This document shows positions 7,712-15,248 of a DNA stretch of 52,821 nt, in pieces. The notes under the pieces are model-generated. The model was not told where the DNA came from, searched no databases, and saw only the letters and a program-made list of their open reading frames with translations. A program made the translations under genes and the position numbers. Each line of letters begins with the position of its first letter. Position 1 is the first letter of the stretch. This DNA is from CALVGQ01 sp964369385 (GTDB taxonomy: Bacteria > Bacillota_I > Bacilli_A > Erysipelotrichales > Erysipelotrichaceae): the NCBI GenBank assembly GCA_964369385.1, contig CAYJEY010000015.1:1-52821 (forward strand), given 5' to 3'.

Positions 7712-8692
7712 CTATTTAATTTCTAATGCTTCTTCGATACCAGTGATCATTTGATCCATGCATCCAATACCACCATCAGCTACATACCAGCAATTTCCTG
7801 GTTCTAAGTAAATGATGTTGTCATTTTGGTAAGCTTGGGTTTTTTGGATTGTTTCAGTATTCATTTGTTCTTTTGCTGCAACTGCTTCTTCACCTACTGC
7901 AGTATCTTTATCAAGAATGAAGATATACTCAGGATCTACAGCTAAGAAAGTTTCATGAGAAGAAACATTACCATGATTTACGTTAATTTCAGCTGCTAAG
8001 TTTGTAAATCCCATTTCGTTTGTAACAATTGATGCACGTCCTGTATCACCTAGTGTGTTTAATCCACCAGCATAGATTCCTAATAATGCAGTACTTCCAT
8101 TTGCAACTTCTGCGATTGCATCAAGGCGCGTTTGATAATCAGCAAGTGTATCATTTAACTCATCTGTTAATCCAAAGATTGTCGCGTGTTTTTGTGCTAA
8201 TTCTACAAAGCTTGTATAGAATCCAGCTTCATAATCAACGTATGCTGCCATTGTAGGTGCAATTAACATGAACTCATCATAGTTTCCTGCTGAACGATCA
8301 CTTGAGAAGATTGCATCAGGTTGAAGTGACATGATTGCTTCCATATCATACTCTTTCATTCCACCCACTGTTACGATATCTGGATTTTCAGTATAGTGTT
8401 TTAAGTGCTCCGGGCATGATGCTCCTTCAATAACACCAACTACGCGATCTCCAAGACCAACTGCATCAAGGAAATCTAATGTTTGATAATTTAATACAAC
8501 AATACGTTGTGGGTTGTATGGAAAGTCAACAGTAATCATTTCATCATTTCCATTCACTACTTCAATGCTAACTGTTGTAGGCTCCTCTGTTGTTCCCTCT
8601 GTTGTTTCTTCTGTTGTTTCTTCTATTGAGCTGCATCCAACTACTGAAACAGCAATGAATCCTGCTAATAATAATGCTAGTAACTTTTTCAT
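7712..8692 (-). CDS. Siderophore-binding lipoprotein of ABC importer (YclQ/FatB-like)
   Basis: A 326-residue substrate-binding lipoprotein. A signal peptide with lipobox SVVGCSS puts the lipidated cysteine at residue 20. A Glu/Thr-rich tether (ETTEETTEGTTEEPTT) precedes a class III periplasmic-binding fold, including the PQRIVVLNYQTLDFLDAVGLGDRVVGV opening and a C-terminal GGIGCMDQMITGIEEAL helix. The set and order (two permeases, ATPase, binding protein) match the Bacillus YclNOPQ petrobactin importer, so a catecholate or mixed siderophore is likely, though not proven. It is separated from the ATPase gene by a 97-bp gap holding a hairpin and a putative operator. The SD is AGGAGGAAG. Confidence 0.93.
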   Translation of the reverse strand: MKKLLALLLAGFIAVSVVGCSSIEETTEETTEGTTEEPTTVSIEVVNGNDEMITVDFPYNPQRIVVLNYQTLDFLDAVGLGDRVVGVIEGASCPEHLKHYTENPDIVTVGGMKEYDMEAIMSLQPDAIFSSDRSAGNYDEFMLIAPTMAAYVDYEAGFYTSFVELAQKHATIFGLTDELNDTLADYQTRLDAIAEVANGSTALLGIYAGGLNTLGDTGRASIVTNEMGFTNLAAEINVNHGNVSSHETFLAVDPEYIFILDKDTAVGEEAVAAKEQMNTETIQKTQAYQNDNIIYLEPGNCWYVADGGIGCMDQMITGIEEALEIK

Positions 8693-8708
8693 TTCTTCTT
8701 CCTCCTAA

Positions 8709-8724
8709 GTTAACTATAACTAAC
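8709..8724 (-). promoter_or_regulatory. Candidate iron-box, copy 1 (before binding-protein gene)
   Basis: The 16-bp imperfect palindrome GTTAGTTATAGTTAAC (minus strand) lies three bases upstream of the Shine-Dalgarno. It matches the copy before the first permease gene at 14 of 16 positions. Confidence 0.55.
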
Positions 8725-8740
8725 TAATAACTCTTATAAT

Positions 8741-8758
8741 GGTAGGTTTTCACCTACC
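8741..8758 (-). other. Intercistronic hairpin with GAAA tetraloop
   Basis: Minus strand GGTAGGT-GAAA-ACCTACC is a perfect seven-pair stem with a GNRA-type tetraloop between the ATPase and binding-protein genes. No T run follows, so it is not a terminator. It may protect or process the transcript, allowing more binding protein than transporter. Confidence 0.6.
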
Positions 8759-8789
8759 GTTAATATATATTGAATTCTATTTCTAGAAT

Positions 8790-9542
8790 TTAATAATAAA
8801 TTGATATTGGTTTTCCATTCATCATCTGAATCTCAAAATCAACTTTATACAAATCTTTTAATGTTTCTTTTGTCATAACTTCATTAACTGTTCCAAATTT
8901 ATATAACTCACCATCTTTAAATGCTCCGATATAGTCTGAATAACATGAAGCAAAATTAATCTCATGTAATACTAAGATTACTGTTTTACCTAATTCATCG
9001 CATAATTTACGTACTATTTTCATCATATTTGATGAATGATAAATATCTAAATTATTGGTAGGCTCATCCAAGAAGACAAATTCTGTATCCTGTGCAATAA
9101 CCATCGCAATATATGCACGTTGACGCTGTCCTCCTGATAACTCATCAATAAATCGATCAGTAAATTCTTCTAGTTCCATATATTTGATAGCTTCATCAAT
9201 TTTCACATGATCCTCTGCAGTTAAATGGTTCCCGCTATGTGGAAATCTACCAAACCCAACTAACTCCTTAACTGTTAGCTTCATTTGAATGTTGTTAGTT
9301 TGTGTCAAAATTGCAAGTTTCTTTGCCAACTCTGTACTCTTCCATTTTTTAATATCTAAATCTTCAACAGTAACATCACCCGCATCCTTTGAAATAAGTC
9401 GTGTAATAATATTTAATACAGTCGATTTACCTGCACCATTAGGTCCAATAAAAGAAGTGACCTTGTTTCTAGGTAAGTCAAATGACACTTCATTAACTAC
9501 AGGTACTCCACTATAAACTTTTTTAATCTTTTTTATCTTCAT
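8790..9542 (-). CDS. Siderophore ABC importer ATPase (YclP/FecE-like)
   Basis: A 250-residue cytosolic ATPase that powers siderophore uptake by the two permeases encoded upstream. Walker A is GPNGAGKST (about residues 34-42), the ABC signature is LSGGQRQR, and Walker B is EFVFLDEPTNNLD with the catalytic glutamate. An H-loop histidine occurs in LVLHEINFA. Length and motif spacing are normal for FecE-type proteins. The start is two bases past the preceding permease stop, with SD AAGGGAG, which indicates tight co-translation. Confidence 0.95.
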   Translation of the reverse strand: MKIKKIKKVYSGVPVVNEVSFDLPRNKVTSFIGPNGAGKSTVLNIITRLISKDAGDVTVEDLDIKKWKSTELAKKLAILTQTNNIQMKLTVKELVGFGRFPHSGNHLTAEDHVKIDEAIKYMELEEFTDRFIDELSGGQRQRAYIAMVIAQDTEFVFLDEPTNNLDIYHSSNMMKIVRKLCDELGKTVILVLHEINFASCYSDYIGAFKDGELYKFGTVNEVMTKETLKDLYKVDFEIQMMNGKPISIYY

Positions 9543-9544
9543 AA

Positions 9545-10519
9545 CTAAGCTCCCTTACTCTTGAAAATCAGGTATAGGAAATACCCTCCACCAAATAAGT
9601 TGATAAACACAGAAATAACTGCAGTATAACTAAATACATGTTCAATTAATATCTGTCCGAAAAACAACACTACAATTCCAAATAAGAATGATCCAACCAT
9701 CAAATAAGTATGTCTAAATGTTTTGAAAAACCCTCTTGAAATATTTGCAATAATTAACCCTAAAAACGAAATTGGGCCTACCAGTGCAGTTGCAATTGCA
9801 ATAAAGATCGTAACCCCTAAAAGCAAGCGACTAATGGTACGGTCATAATCAACACCAAGATTGATAGCTTGATTTTTACCTAAAGTGATTACATTTAATA
9901 ATTTAATATCTTTTAAGAAAAATAAGATAACCGTTCCAATAAGTACAAATGATGCTGTGAGTATTTCCGAATTTGCATTATTGAAACCTGCAATCAGACT
10001 ATCTTGTAATGCAGTAAACTCATTTGGGTCAATCATTCTCATCATTGTATTTGAAATACTTGTAAATAGTGTTGCGATAACGGTTCCTGCTAACAACACA
10101 TATAAAACATTGTAGTTTGTCTTTTTAAATAAAGCTCCATAAATCACCGTTGCTGCTACACCCATAACAACTAAGTCAATTCCAAATGCAATGTTTTCAT
10201 TTGCTACTAAGAAATGACTACTTCCTAAAATAAACACAAGCACTGTATGTACAAGAATGTAAAGTGAATTCATTCCAAGCAAGCAAGGTGTAACTATGCG
10301 ATTATTGATGACTGATTGAAAAACAATACTCGCTGATCCAATACAGAAAGCAGCTATAATCATAGACAACATTTTAGGTGTTCTGATGTACATTACATAA
10401 TCAAAGAATTTCCAATCAATCTCAATGAATTGATATGTAATTATCATAACTATTGCTAGTATGAATAATATACTTAGCTTTAATTTATTGCTTTGCGCAA
10501 CTAACTTCAGAGTTTGCAT
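9545..10519 (-). CDS. Siderophore ABC importer permease 2 (YclO/FecD-like)
   Basis: A 324-residue FecCD-family permease with about nine membrane helices. Family features include GPISFLGLIIANISR, the coupling-helix region that contacts the ATPase. It pairs with the upstream permease as a heterodimer. Its ATG lies 35 bp inside the end of that gene and has its own SD, AAAGGAGAG. Confidence 0.93.
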   Translation of the reverse strand: MQTLKLVAQSNKLKLSILFILAIVMIITYQFIEIDWKFFDYVMYIRTPKMLSMIIAAFCIGSASIVFQSVINNRIVTPCLLGMNSLYILVHTVLVFILGSSHFLVANENIAFGIDLVVMGVAATVIYGALFKKTNYNVLYVLLAGTVIATLFTSISNTMMRMIDPNEFTALQDSLIAGFNNANSEILTASFVLIGTVILFFLKDIKLLNVITLGKNQAINLGVDYDRTISRLLLGVTIFIAIATALVGPISFLGLIIANISRGFFKTFRHTYLMVGSFLFGIVVLFFGQILIEHVFSYTAVISVFINLFGGGYFLYLIFKSKGA

Positions 10520-11501
10520 AAGTTTCTCTCCTTTTTACTTTGGGGCTAAGTTTCTTAAACATTAACACAAGGAAGATAATACTTCCAATCACCCCTGAGA
10601 TTAAGTCAATTGGCAGCTCAAATGGAGCGATAATAACACGTCCAATGATGTCACATATTAGTACATAGAGTGCACCAAATAAGGCAACATCAACAATACT
10701 ACCACGAATCTTATCTCCTCTAAACATTGCAACAATATTTGGAATAATCAATCCAATGTAAGATACTGAACCGACAGTTACAACAATACTTGCTGTTATC
10801 ATGGCACAAATTGATAATCCTAAAAATAATACTAGATTATAGTTAACTCCTAGATTTTTAGAAAAATTCTCACCCATACCTACGACATTGAAGTGATTTG
10901 CATAAATAAACGAAACGATTACAAGTGGAATTACTAAATACACAATTTCATAATTTCCTCTTGATATAAGAGAGAAATCTCCTACAAAAGTAGACTGAAG
11001 TGCTTGAAGTAAATCATAGCGATAAGCAAAGTAATTCGTTATCCCTCCAATTACTGTACTAAACATCATACCGATAAGTGGAACCATGACCACATCTTTA
11101 AACTTGATTCTTTGGATGAACCACACAAATATCCATGTTCCTATAACAGACATACTAAATGCTAAAATGGATTCTTCTAAAATTGTGACTGATGGAAAAA
11201 ACATCATTGCCAGCAATACTCCAAACTGAGCCGAAGCAAGTGTGGCACCTGTTGTAGGAGATACAAAATTGTTCATACAAAGCTTTTGCATGATCAATCC
11301 AGCTACACTCATTCCAATACCTGTACATATAATTGCTAATAAACGGGGTAATCTTGTAATAAAAATTTGGTCGAAGTTTGTAAAATCTCCTCTTAAAATT
11401 GGTGTTAAGTCCATTGCACCAATAAATATTGAAATCATCGAAAATATTATAATCAAAACCACTAATAATAATGTGATTTTATTTTGCTTAAAAAACGACA
11501 T
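10485..11501 (-). CDS. Siderophore ABC importer permease 1 (YclN/FecC-like)
   Basis: A 338-residue FecCD-family permease and first gene of the four-gene importer operon. It carries the family signature GSVSYIGLIIPNIVAMF near residue 245 and early TRLPRLLAIICTGIGMSVAGLIMQ. About nine or ten helices are expected. The short hydrophilic C terminus (KKLSPKVKRRETYANSEVSCAKQ) overlaps the next gene. A candidate iron-box is 20-35 bp upstream of the start, consistent with repression when metal is plentiful. Confidence 0.93.
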   Translation of the reverse strand: MSFFKQNKITLLLVVLIIIFSMISIFIGAMDLTPILRGDFTNFDQIFITRLPRLLAIICTGIGMSVAGLIMQKLCMNNFVSPTTGATLASAQFGVLLAMMFFPSVTILEESILAFSMSVIGTWIFVWFIQRIKFKDVVMVPLIGMMFSTVIGGITNYFAYRYDLLQALQSTFVGDFSLISRGNYEIVYLVIPLVIVSFIYANHFNVVGMGENFSKNLGVNYNLVLFLGLSICAMITASIVVTVGSVSYIGLIIPNIVAMFRGDKIRGSIVDVALFGALYVLICDIIGRVIIAPFELPIDLISGVIGSIIFLVLMFKKLSPKVKRRETYANSEVSCAKQ

Positions 11502-11520
11502 CTTATCCCTACTTTCAAAT

Positions 11521-11536
11521 GTTAACTGAAACTAAC
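11521..11536 (-). promoter_or_regulatory. Candidate iron-box, copy 2 (before importer operon)
   Basis: GTTAGTTTCAGTTAAC on the minus strand has GTTA/TAAC ends around an eight-base centre. It is placed like copy 1, about 20 bp before the start codon. A DtxR- or Fur-type repressor is the natural candidate but is not encoded here. Confidence 0.55.
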
Positions 11537-11582
11537 ATGACTAAGACTATCACATGAATATTAAATAGTCAACTTTGCTAAT

Positions 11583-11611
11583 AAAAAAACTAGCATAAAT
11601 TTACTAGCTTT
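11583..11611 (-). terminator. Terminator of the nitrogenase-like gene
   Basis: Minus strand AAAAAGCTAGTAAATTTATGCTAGTTTTTTT: GCTAGTAA... pairs with ...TGCTAGT, followed by a T run. It separates this gene from the importer operon. Confidence 0.7.
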
Positions 11612-12556
11612 TTATCTCAATGTTTTTATATATTCATCTACGAATTCTAGAATGTAATCCATTCCTCTTAATCCCATAAATGATATATGTGTACATCTTT
11701 GTGATTTGTATATAATCGGTGCACTATAAGCAAGTGCTGTATTTGTTTCATCTAATAGAGTAAGTGTAATATCATCTGCAAACACTAGCTGATGGTGAAG
11801 ACTAGAGATAATTTCTAATCGTTTTGCTTCTGTATTCGTTGTAATTACATTGAAGCTTTCTTTGACACTTCTTTTTAAAGAATGTGTACAACATTTATTT
11901 GATACTGCAAAACCAATTTCTTTTGCAATTGCATCTATCCCTTGGAGTTTATCAATGTCACCAAAGGCTGAAATCGACGGTTTCATCTCACTTAACATTC
12001 TACCTAGCATACGGTAACGTTGTGTAGTTAGAATACTCTCTTTGATTTGTTCAATTAACTTAGGATTGATTTCTTTATTTAATACTTCACTAATCTTCTT
12101 TAATGTTTCTAATGTTCCTTGATAACCATAGAAATTACATTCAATATATGGAATTCCATACTGTTTTTCCATTTGTTTTGCAGCTGGTAATGCATATCTT
12201 CCAACAACCAAGTTAATTTTTGCGTTTGAAGATTGACTCACTTTTTCTAAATCTCTTGTAACATTGAAAGCACAACCCAAATCAAAATTAAATGCTTCTT
12301 TCATACAACGCGCAATTTCGTTTTTATCCCCTTGGGCACGATATGAATATAAATTCAGTCCCAGTATATTAAATACGTCTTCTTTATGTGTAGAATCTCC
12401 AACAAGTGATTCAATTACATTATTTATACTTACCTGTAACCCTTGATAAAAATCAGCACGTAACCCCCCATTTTCAATTGGGATAATTCTTGCGTTGACT
12501 TGAGGTTGCATTTTTGTACATACACCTTGTAAGTCTGTACCAATAGTTGCTTTCAT
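11612..12556 (-). CDS. Nitrogenase component-1-like protein, short at N terminus
   Basis: A 314-residue protein resembling NifD/NifK-type subunits (oxidoreductase/nitrogenase component 1). Recognisable stretches are IGTDLQGVCTKMQPQ at the start, NILGLNLYS near 63-71, and NLVVGRYALPAAKQMEKQYGIPYIECNFYGYQGT at 115-148. It lacks the N-terminal 100 or so residues that hold the first P-cluster cysteines, yet has a good start (SD AGGAGGTG), so it is short by design rather than by truncation at a contig edge. Cysteines present are 13, 84, 95, 140, 222, 223 and 288. No NifH-like reductase or partner subunit is nearby. It follows a DUF6110-like gene and precedes an iron importer. Function is unknown. 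Confidence 0.8.
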   Translation of the reverse strand: MKATIGTDLQGVCTKMQPQVNARIIPIENGGLRADFYQGLQVSINNVIESLVGDSTHKEDVFNILGLNLYSYRAQGDKNEIARCMKEAFNFDLGCAFNVTRDLEKVSQSSNAKINLVVGRYALPAAKQMEKQYGIPYIECNFYGYQGTLETLKKISEVLNKEINPKLIEQIKESILTTQRYRMLGRMLSEMKPSISAFGDIDKLQGIDAIAKEIGFAVSNKCCTHSLKRSVKESFNVITTNTEAKRLEIISSLHHQLVFADDITLTLLDETNTALAYSAPIIYKSQRCTHISFMGLRGMDYILEFVDEYIKTLR

Positions 12557-12596
12557 CTTTTCACCTCCTAAATATCAAAAAGAGCTATGCGCTCTT

Positions 12597-12860
12597 TTAT
12601 TCTCCTCTTACTGAAGTATCTTCAATTACACATCGACTTTCTTGCACAACTTTTGATTTATTAATTTCGTTTGCTTCTGCAATAATATCTGTCGCTTCCT
12701 CTTGAATTTCTGTAATTTTATCTAGCGTACAATCTTTTGCTCTTAAACCAGCAGCTACAACATTCGTATAAACTTTTTTTGCATCCTTGCTAGCTAGTAC
12801 TTTTAAACCAATTGTCCCCAGCACAAGACCACCTACAAAGGCTGTGATACTTTTTCCCAT
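12597..12860 (-). CDS. DUF6110-like small membrane-anchored protein
   Basis: An 87-residue protein with one N-terminal membrane helix (ITAFVGGLVLGTIGLKVLAS, residues 4-24). A charged cytosolic tail follows (KKVYTNVVAAGLRAKDCTLDKITEIQEEATDIIAEANEIN). The pattern resembles DUF6110, a small family I recall near metal transport genes in Bacillota. The SD is AGGAGGAC. It is 40 bp upstream of the nitrogenase-like gene in the same direction with no terminator between, so the two are likely one operon. Cys61 region and role are unknown; an anchor or chaperone for metal handling is speculation. Confidence 0.7.
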   Translation of the reverse strand: MGKSITAFVGGLVLGTIGLKVLASKDAKKVYTNVVAAGLRAKDCTLDKITEIQEEATDIIAEANEINKSKVVQESRCVIEDTSVRGE

Positions 12861-12937
12861 ATTTAAGTCCTCCTGTTAATTTCCTACTATAATCATAGTT
12901 TTTATCTAAGGAATGTAAATTTATTTATTAGTTTTTT

Positions 12938-12949
12938 CTACTTAAGTAG
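12938..12949 (-). promoter_or_regulatory. Palindrome upstream of the DUF6110/nitrogenase-like operon
   Basis: CTACTTAAGTAG is a perfect 12-bp palindrome about 78 bp before the start. Downstream on the minus strand, TTTACA and TATGAT with 16-bp spacing form a possible promoter. It could bind an activator or repressor. It does not match the iron-type box seen nearby. Confidence 0.4.
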
Positions 12950-13054
12950 GATTTTGTCTAGTTCAGTTTATCTATTTATCATTTACTTACCCGTATTTAA
13001 AGCAATTCAATCAAACGATAGACTTCGACATAATTAATAACGCTCTGTTTTATC

Positions 13055-13083
13055 TACAAAAAAAGAGAGTGGAATCACTCTCT
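13055..13083 (-). terminator. Terminator of the flavodoxin operon
   Basis: AGAGAGTG (13064-13071) pairs with CACTCTCT (13076-13083). On the minus strand seven T follow. Confidence 0.9.
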
Positions 13084-13508
13084 TACACTACAATTGCTTT
13101 CGCTAAATCAGCACATTGTGCATTAGTAGCTGCATCTGGTTCTCCACTTACGATAACTGGTTCACATACGACAACTGCACCGACTGAATTACAATCTTCT
13201 TGCCAATTTCTCATCCATTCACCATCACCCCATCCGTATGATCCAAATAATCCTACTTTTTTACCACTTAACGCTTCTCTAATTGATTGATACATAGGTT
13301 CAAATTCACATTCTTCTAGTACTTCAGCACCCATCGAAGGACATCCTAGTGCAATTGAATCATATGCACTTACCATATCCGCTGTAAATGTTGCTGATGT
13401 GAATAGCTCTGCTGTTCCACCTGCTGCATTTACTGCTTCTACAATGCTATTTGCCATTGCTTCTGTGTTTCCTGTACCACTCCAATATACTACTGCTGTT
13501 TTACTCAT
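13083..13508 (-). CDS. Flavodoxin
   Basis: A 141-residue short-chain flavodoxin, a small FMN electron carrier that replaces ferredoxin when iron is scarce. The phosphate-binding loop is WSGTGNTEAMA (residues 9-19), and the flavin-contact regions are GCPSMGAEVLEE and GSYGWGDGEWM. The gene lies 16 bp after the DUF3793-like gene, with SD AAGGAGG, and ends in a strong terminator. The iron-type operator upstream of the operon agrees with iron-starvation control. Confidence 0.96.
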   Translation of the reverse strand: MSKTAVVYWSGTGNTEAMANSIVEAVNAAGGTAELFTSATFTADMVSAYDSIALGCPSMGAEVLEECEFEPMYQSIREALSGKKVGLFGSYGWGDGEWMRNWQEDCNSVGAVVVCEPVIVSGEPDAATNAQCADLAKAIVV

Positions 13509-13524
13509 GTCATTTCCTCCTTAA

Positions 13525-14097
13525 TTAAGCGACTTGAATTAACTGCATTACAGTTTTACCTTGATCATATGCTTCCCAATATTCCTCTGTACATTGACGA
13601 ATAAGATTAAATCGTGCCATTGCTTCCTTTGGCGCACTATATGATTTCCATAGGCCATTACAAGTATAATTAGCTCCATTATTTTCAATAAAACCAATCA
13701 CATCTTGTGTTGGATAATCTAGAAAAAATCCAATTTCATGTGGAAATGAATCACTTGTACGAATTCTTTTTGAAAGAAACCTGAGCATATGCTCCAAACT
13801 TAATTCAATTGGATATTCATATTTAGATAAATAAGATAACTTATTCTTTTGTAGTAAAGAATTCTTCAATTCTTGCTTCCGATAAACCAAAATAAGAAAG
13901 CTTGAATTTGATTCTTGATAGTTTAATATTCTAAGTGTAATTCCTTTAGTAAGTAAGCGCACTTTCCATAACAACAATTCATGAGCTAGTGTATTGCGAC
14001 TTTGATTGCAATGGCGAACTGAAAACATGCTTGATGCCTTTACTCCAGCCAAAGTTGGCGCACAATGATTTAAGATTGATTCTTCTAAAGTAAGCAT
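13525..14097 (-). CDS. DUF3793-like protein, flavodoxin partner
   Basis: A 190-residue soluble protein. The signatures HCAPTLAGVKASSMFS (residues 12-27), SFPHEIGFFLDYPTQDVIGFIENNG and the C-terminal pattern CTEEYWEAYDQGKTVMQLI resemble DUF3793, a family often encoded next to flavodoxin in anaerobic Bacillota. Two conserved-looking cysteines are Cys13 and Cys29. The biochemical function is not known. A role in flavodoxin or iron physiology is inferred from operon and operator. Confidence 0.8.
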   Translation of the reverse strand: MLTLEESILNHCAPTLAGVKASSMFSVRHCNQSRNTLAHELLLWKVRLLTKGITLRILNYQESNSSFLILVYRKQELKNSLLQKNKLSYLSKYEYPIELSLEHMLRFLSKRIRTSDSFPHEIGFFLDYPTQDVIGFIENNGANYTCNGLWKSYSAPKEAMARFNLIRQCTEEYWEAYDQGKTVMQLIQVA

Positions 14098-14131
14098 AGA
14101 ATACCCCTTTCTCCATATAATGTTTACGAAA

Positions 14132-14147
14132 GTTAGTTAAATCTAAC
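14132..14147 (-). promoter_or_regulatory. Candidate iron-box, copy 3 (before flavodoxin operon)
   Basis: GTTAGTTAAATCTAAC (plus strand) is a near-perfect palindrome with GTTAG/CTAAC arms. It matches copy 1 at 13 of 16 positions and lies 35-50 bp before the operon start. Confidence 0.5.
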
Positions 14148-14260
14148 AATTCATTTATACCACCGATTGTTAGCTGTGTCAAACTTTTTTTGTTATAATT
14201 CTTTCCTCTCTTTACTATAAAATGAAGTATAATATGATATATAAATATAAGGAGGTTTTT

Positions 14261-14635
14261 ATGATTGACTTTACAAATGCTGAATATTTAAAACTACGTC
14301 GTGTAAAAGATGATGATTACTCAAAAATAGTAGATGATATTCTTATTCCAGGTGAGGAAATTTTATCTTGTTATCGTACAGTAAGAGATGGTGTTGTTTT
14401 CACGAATCGTCGTGCTCTTACACTGAACCACCAGGGAATTACTGGTAAGAAAGTAGATGTTACTTCTCTTCCATATAGTAAAATTCAACTTTATTCAATT
14501 GAAACATCAGGTGTGGTTGATATTGATAGTGAATTAATTTTTTGGTATTCACATATTGGCCAAATACGATTTGAGTTCTTAGTTGGATCAAATATTGCTG
14601 AAATTTGCCGAAGTATTTCGGAGTTTATTCTCTAA
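14261..14635 (+). CDS. PH-domain-containing protein (bacterial PH, YvbH-like)
   Basis: A 124-residue cytosolic protein with a bacterial pleckstrin-homology fold. Typical elements are ILIPGEEILSCYRTVRDGVVFTNRRALTLNHQGITGKKVDVTSLPYSKIQLYSIET and the closing amphipathic helix IAEICRSISEFIL. The start is ATG 14261 because AAGGAGG sits seven bases upstream; an in-frame upstream ATG at 14222 has no such site. Function is unknown, though PH folds mediate protein or membrane contact. A terminator follows. Confidence 0.8.
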   Translation: MIDFTNAEYLKLRRVKDDDYSKIVDDILIPGEEILSCYRTVRDGVVFTNRRALTLNHQGITGKKVDVTSLPYSKIQLYSIETSGVVDIDSELIFWYSHIGQIRFEFLVGSNIAEICRSISEFIL

Positions 14636-14639
14636 TTCC

Positions 14640-14670
14640 AAAGCATCCTTTAAGGATGTTTTGTTTTTTA
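14640..14670 (+). terminator. Terminator of the PH-domain gene
   Basis: AAGCATCC-TTTA-GGATGTTTT forms a short stem followed by a T-rich run. Confidence 0.65.
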
Positions 14671-14728
14671 CTACCATGTCATTTAAGAATTTGTTATAAT
14701 TATTTATATTTAAATTTGTGAGGTGCCT

Positions 14729-15055
14729 ATGAAAAAAGACGACAAGGAAATATTCCAAAAAATTTATTACTCCATGCTTTTAGGAACGAATTTTATTATT
14801 TACAAAAAAGTAAAATACCTATTTTCTACTACTCTAAGAGAAGTTGTGGATCGCCATACAACGAACGTTAAATTCTTGATGTATGGTATTATCGGACTTG
14901 GGATTGCAATTGGATTGTTCACGAATGAATACGTTGCTTGCATCTTTTATGTCCTAGCTATAGTTTTTAATCATTTATATTTTTTAAGTATTCGACGTAA
15001 ATTCCCTATTAACCTTAGACAGTATCTTAAACCTGTTTCGAGAAAAAAAGAATAA
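14729..15055 (+). CDS. Small two-helix membrane protein, unknown
   Basis: A 108-residue protein with a basic N-terminal cytosolic part. Two membrane helices are visible (FLMYGIIGLGIAIGLFT and YVACIFYVLAIVFNHLYFL), and the tail is very basic (IRRKFPINLRQYLKPVSRKKE). I do not recognise the family. ATG 14729 is preferred over GTG 14723 because the SD (GAGGTG) would overlap the GTG. A TATAAT lies about 30 bp upstream, so it probably has its own promoter. Confidence 0.7.
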   Translation: MKKDDKEIFQKIYYSMLLGTNFIIYKKVKYLFSTTLREVVDRHTTNVKFLMYGIIGLGIAIGLFTNEYVACIFYVLAIVFNHLYFLSIRRKFPINLRQYLKPVSRKKE

Positions 15056-15065
15056 AGCGCTTTCT
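15052..15065 (+). promoter_or_regulatory. Candidate cre (CcpA) site before LicT operon
   Basis: AAAGCGCTTTC matches the core of the catabolite-responsive element (W-A-A-N-C-G-N-T-N-W-C) with mismatches only at the outer ends. It overlaps the preceding stop codon and is about 30 bp upstream of a promoter-like TTGTAT (15092) with TATAAG (15116). A seven-pair inverted repeat TTATAAG/CTTATAA (15115-15133) overlaps that -10. Confidence 0.45.
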
Positions 15066-15248
15066 TTTCACTTTACAAACATTTAAAACTTTTGTATTAT
15101 TAAATCGATAGTTATTATAAGCTCGCCTTATAAGCTAAACAACGTAATTATTAAATTTTACTTTTAAAGAGGAATTATGTTATTTCTATGTTTTTAAGTG
15201 AAATTAGAATGTTGTGTTTAGTTTAAATTAGGGGGGGCTTTTATTTAT

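Noticed and set aside
13979..14182. 67-codon minus-strand frame overlapping the start of the DUF3793-like gene
   Set aside because: Different frame from a well-recognised gene, no homology recognised and no ribosome binding site.
15060..15248. A RAT element in the leader of the antiterminator gene
   Set aside because: No GGAU...GUUAC / GGCNAAACC pattern is present. Only an AT-rich inverted repeat at 15115-15133 is seen.
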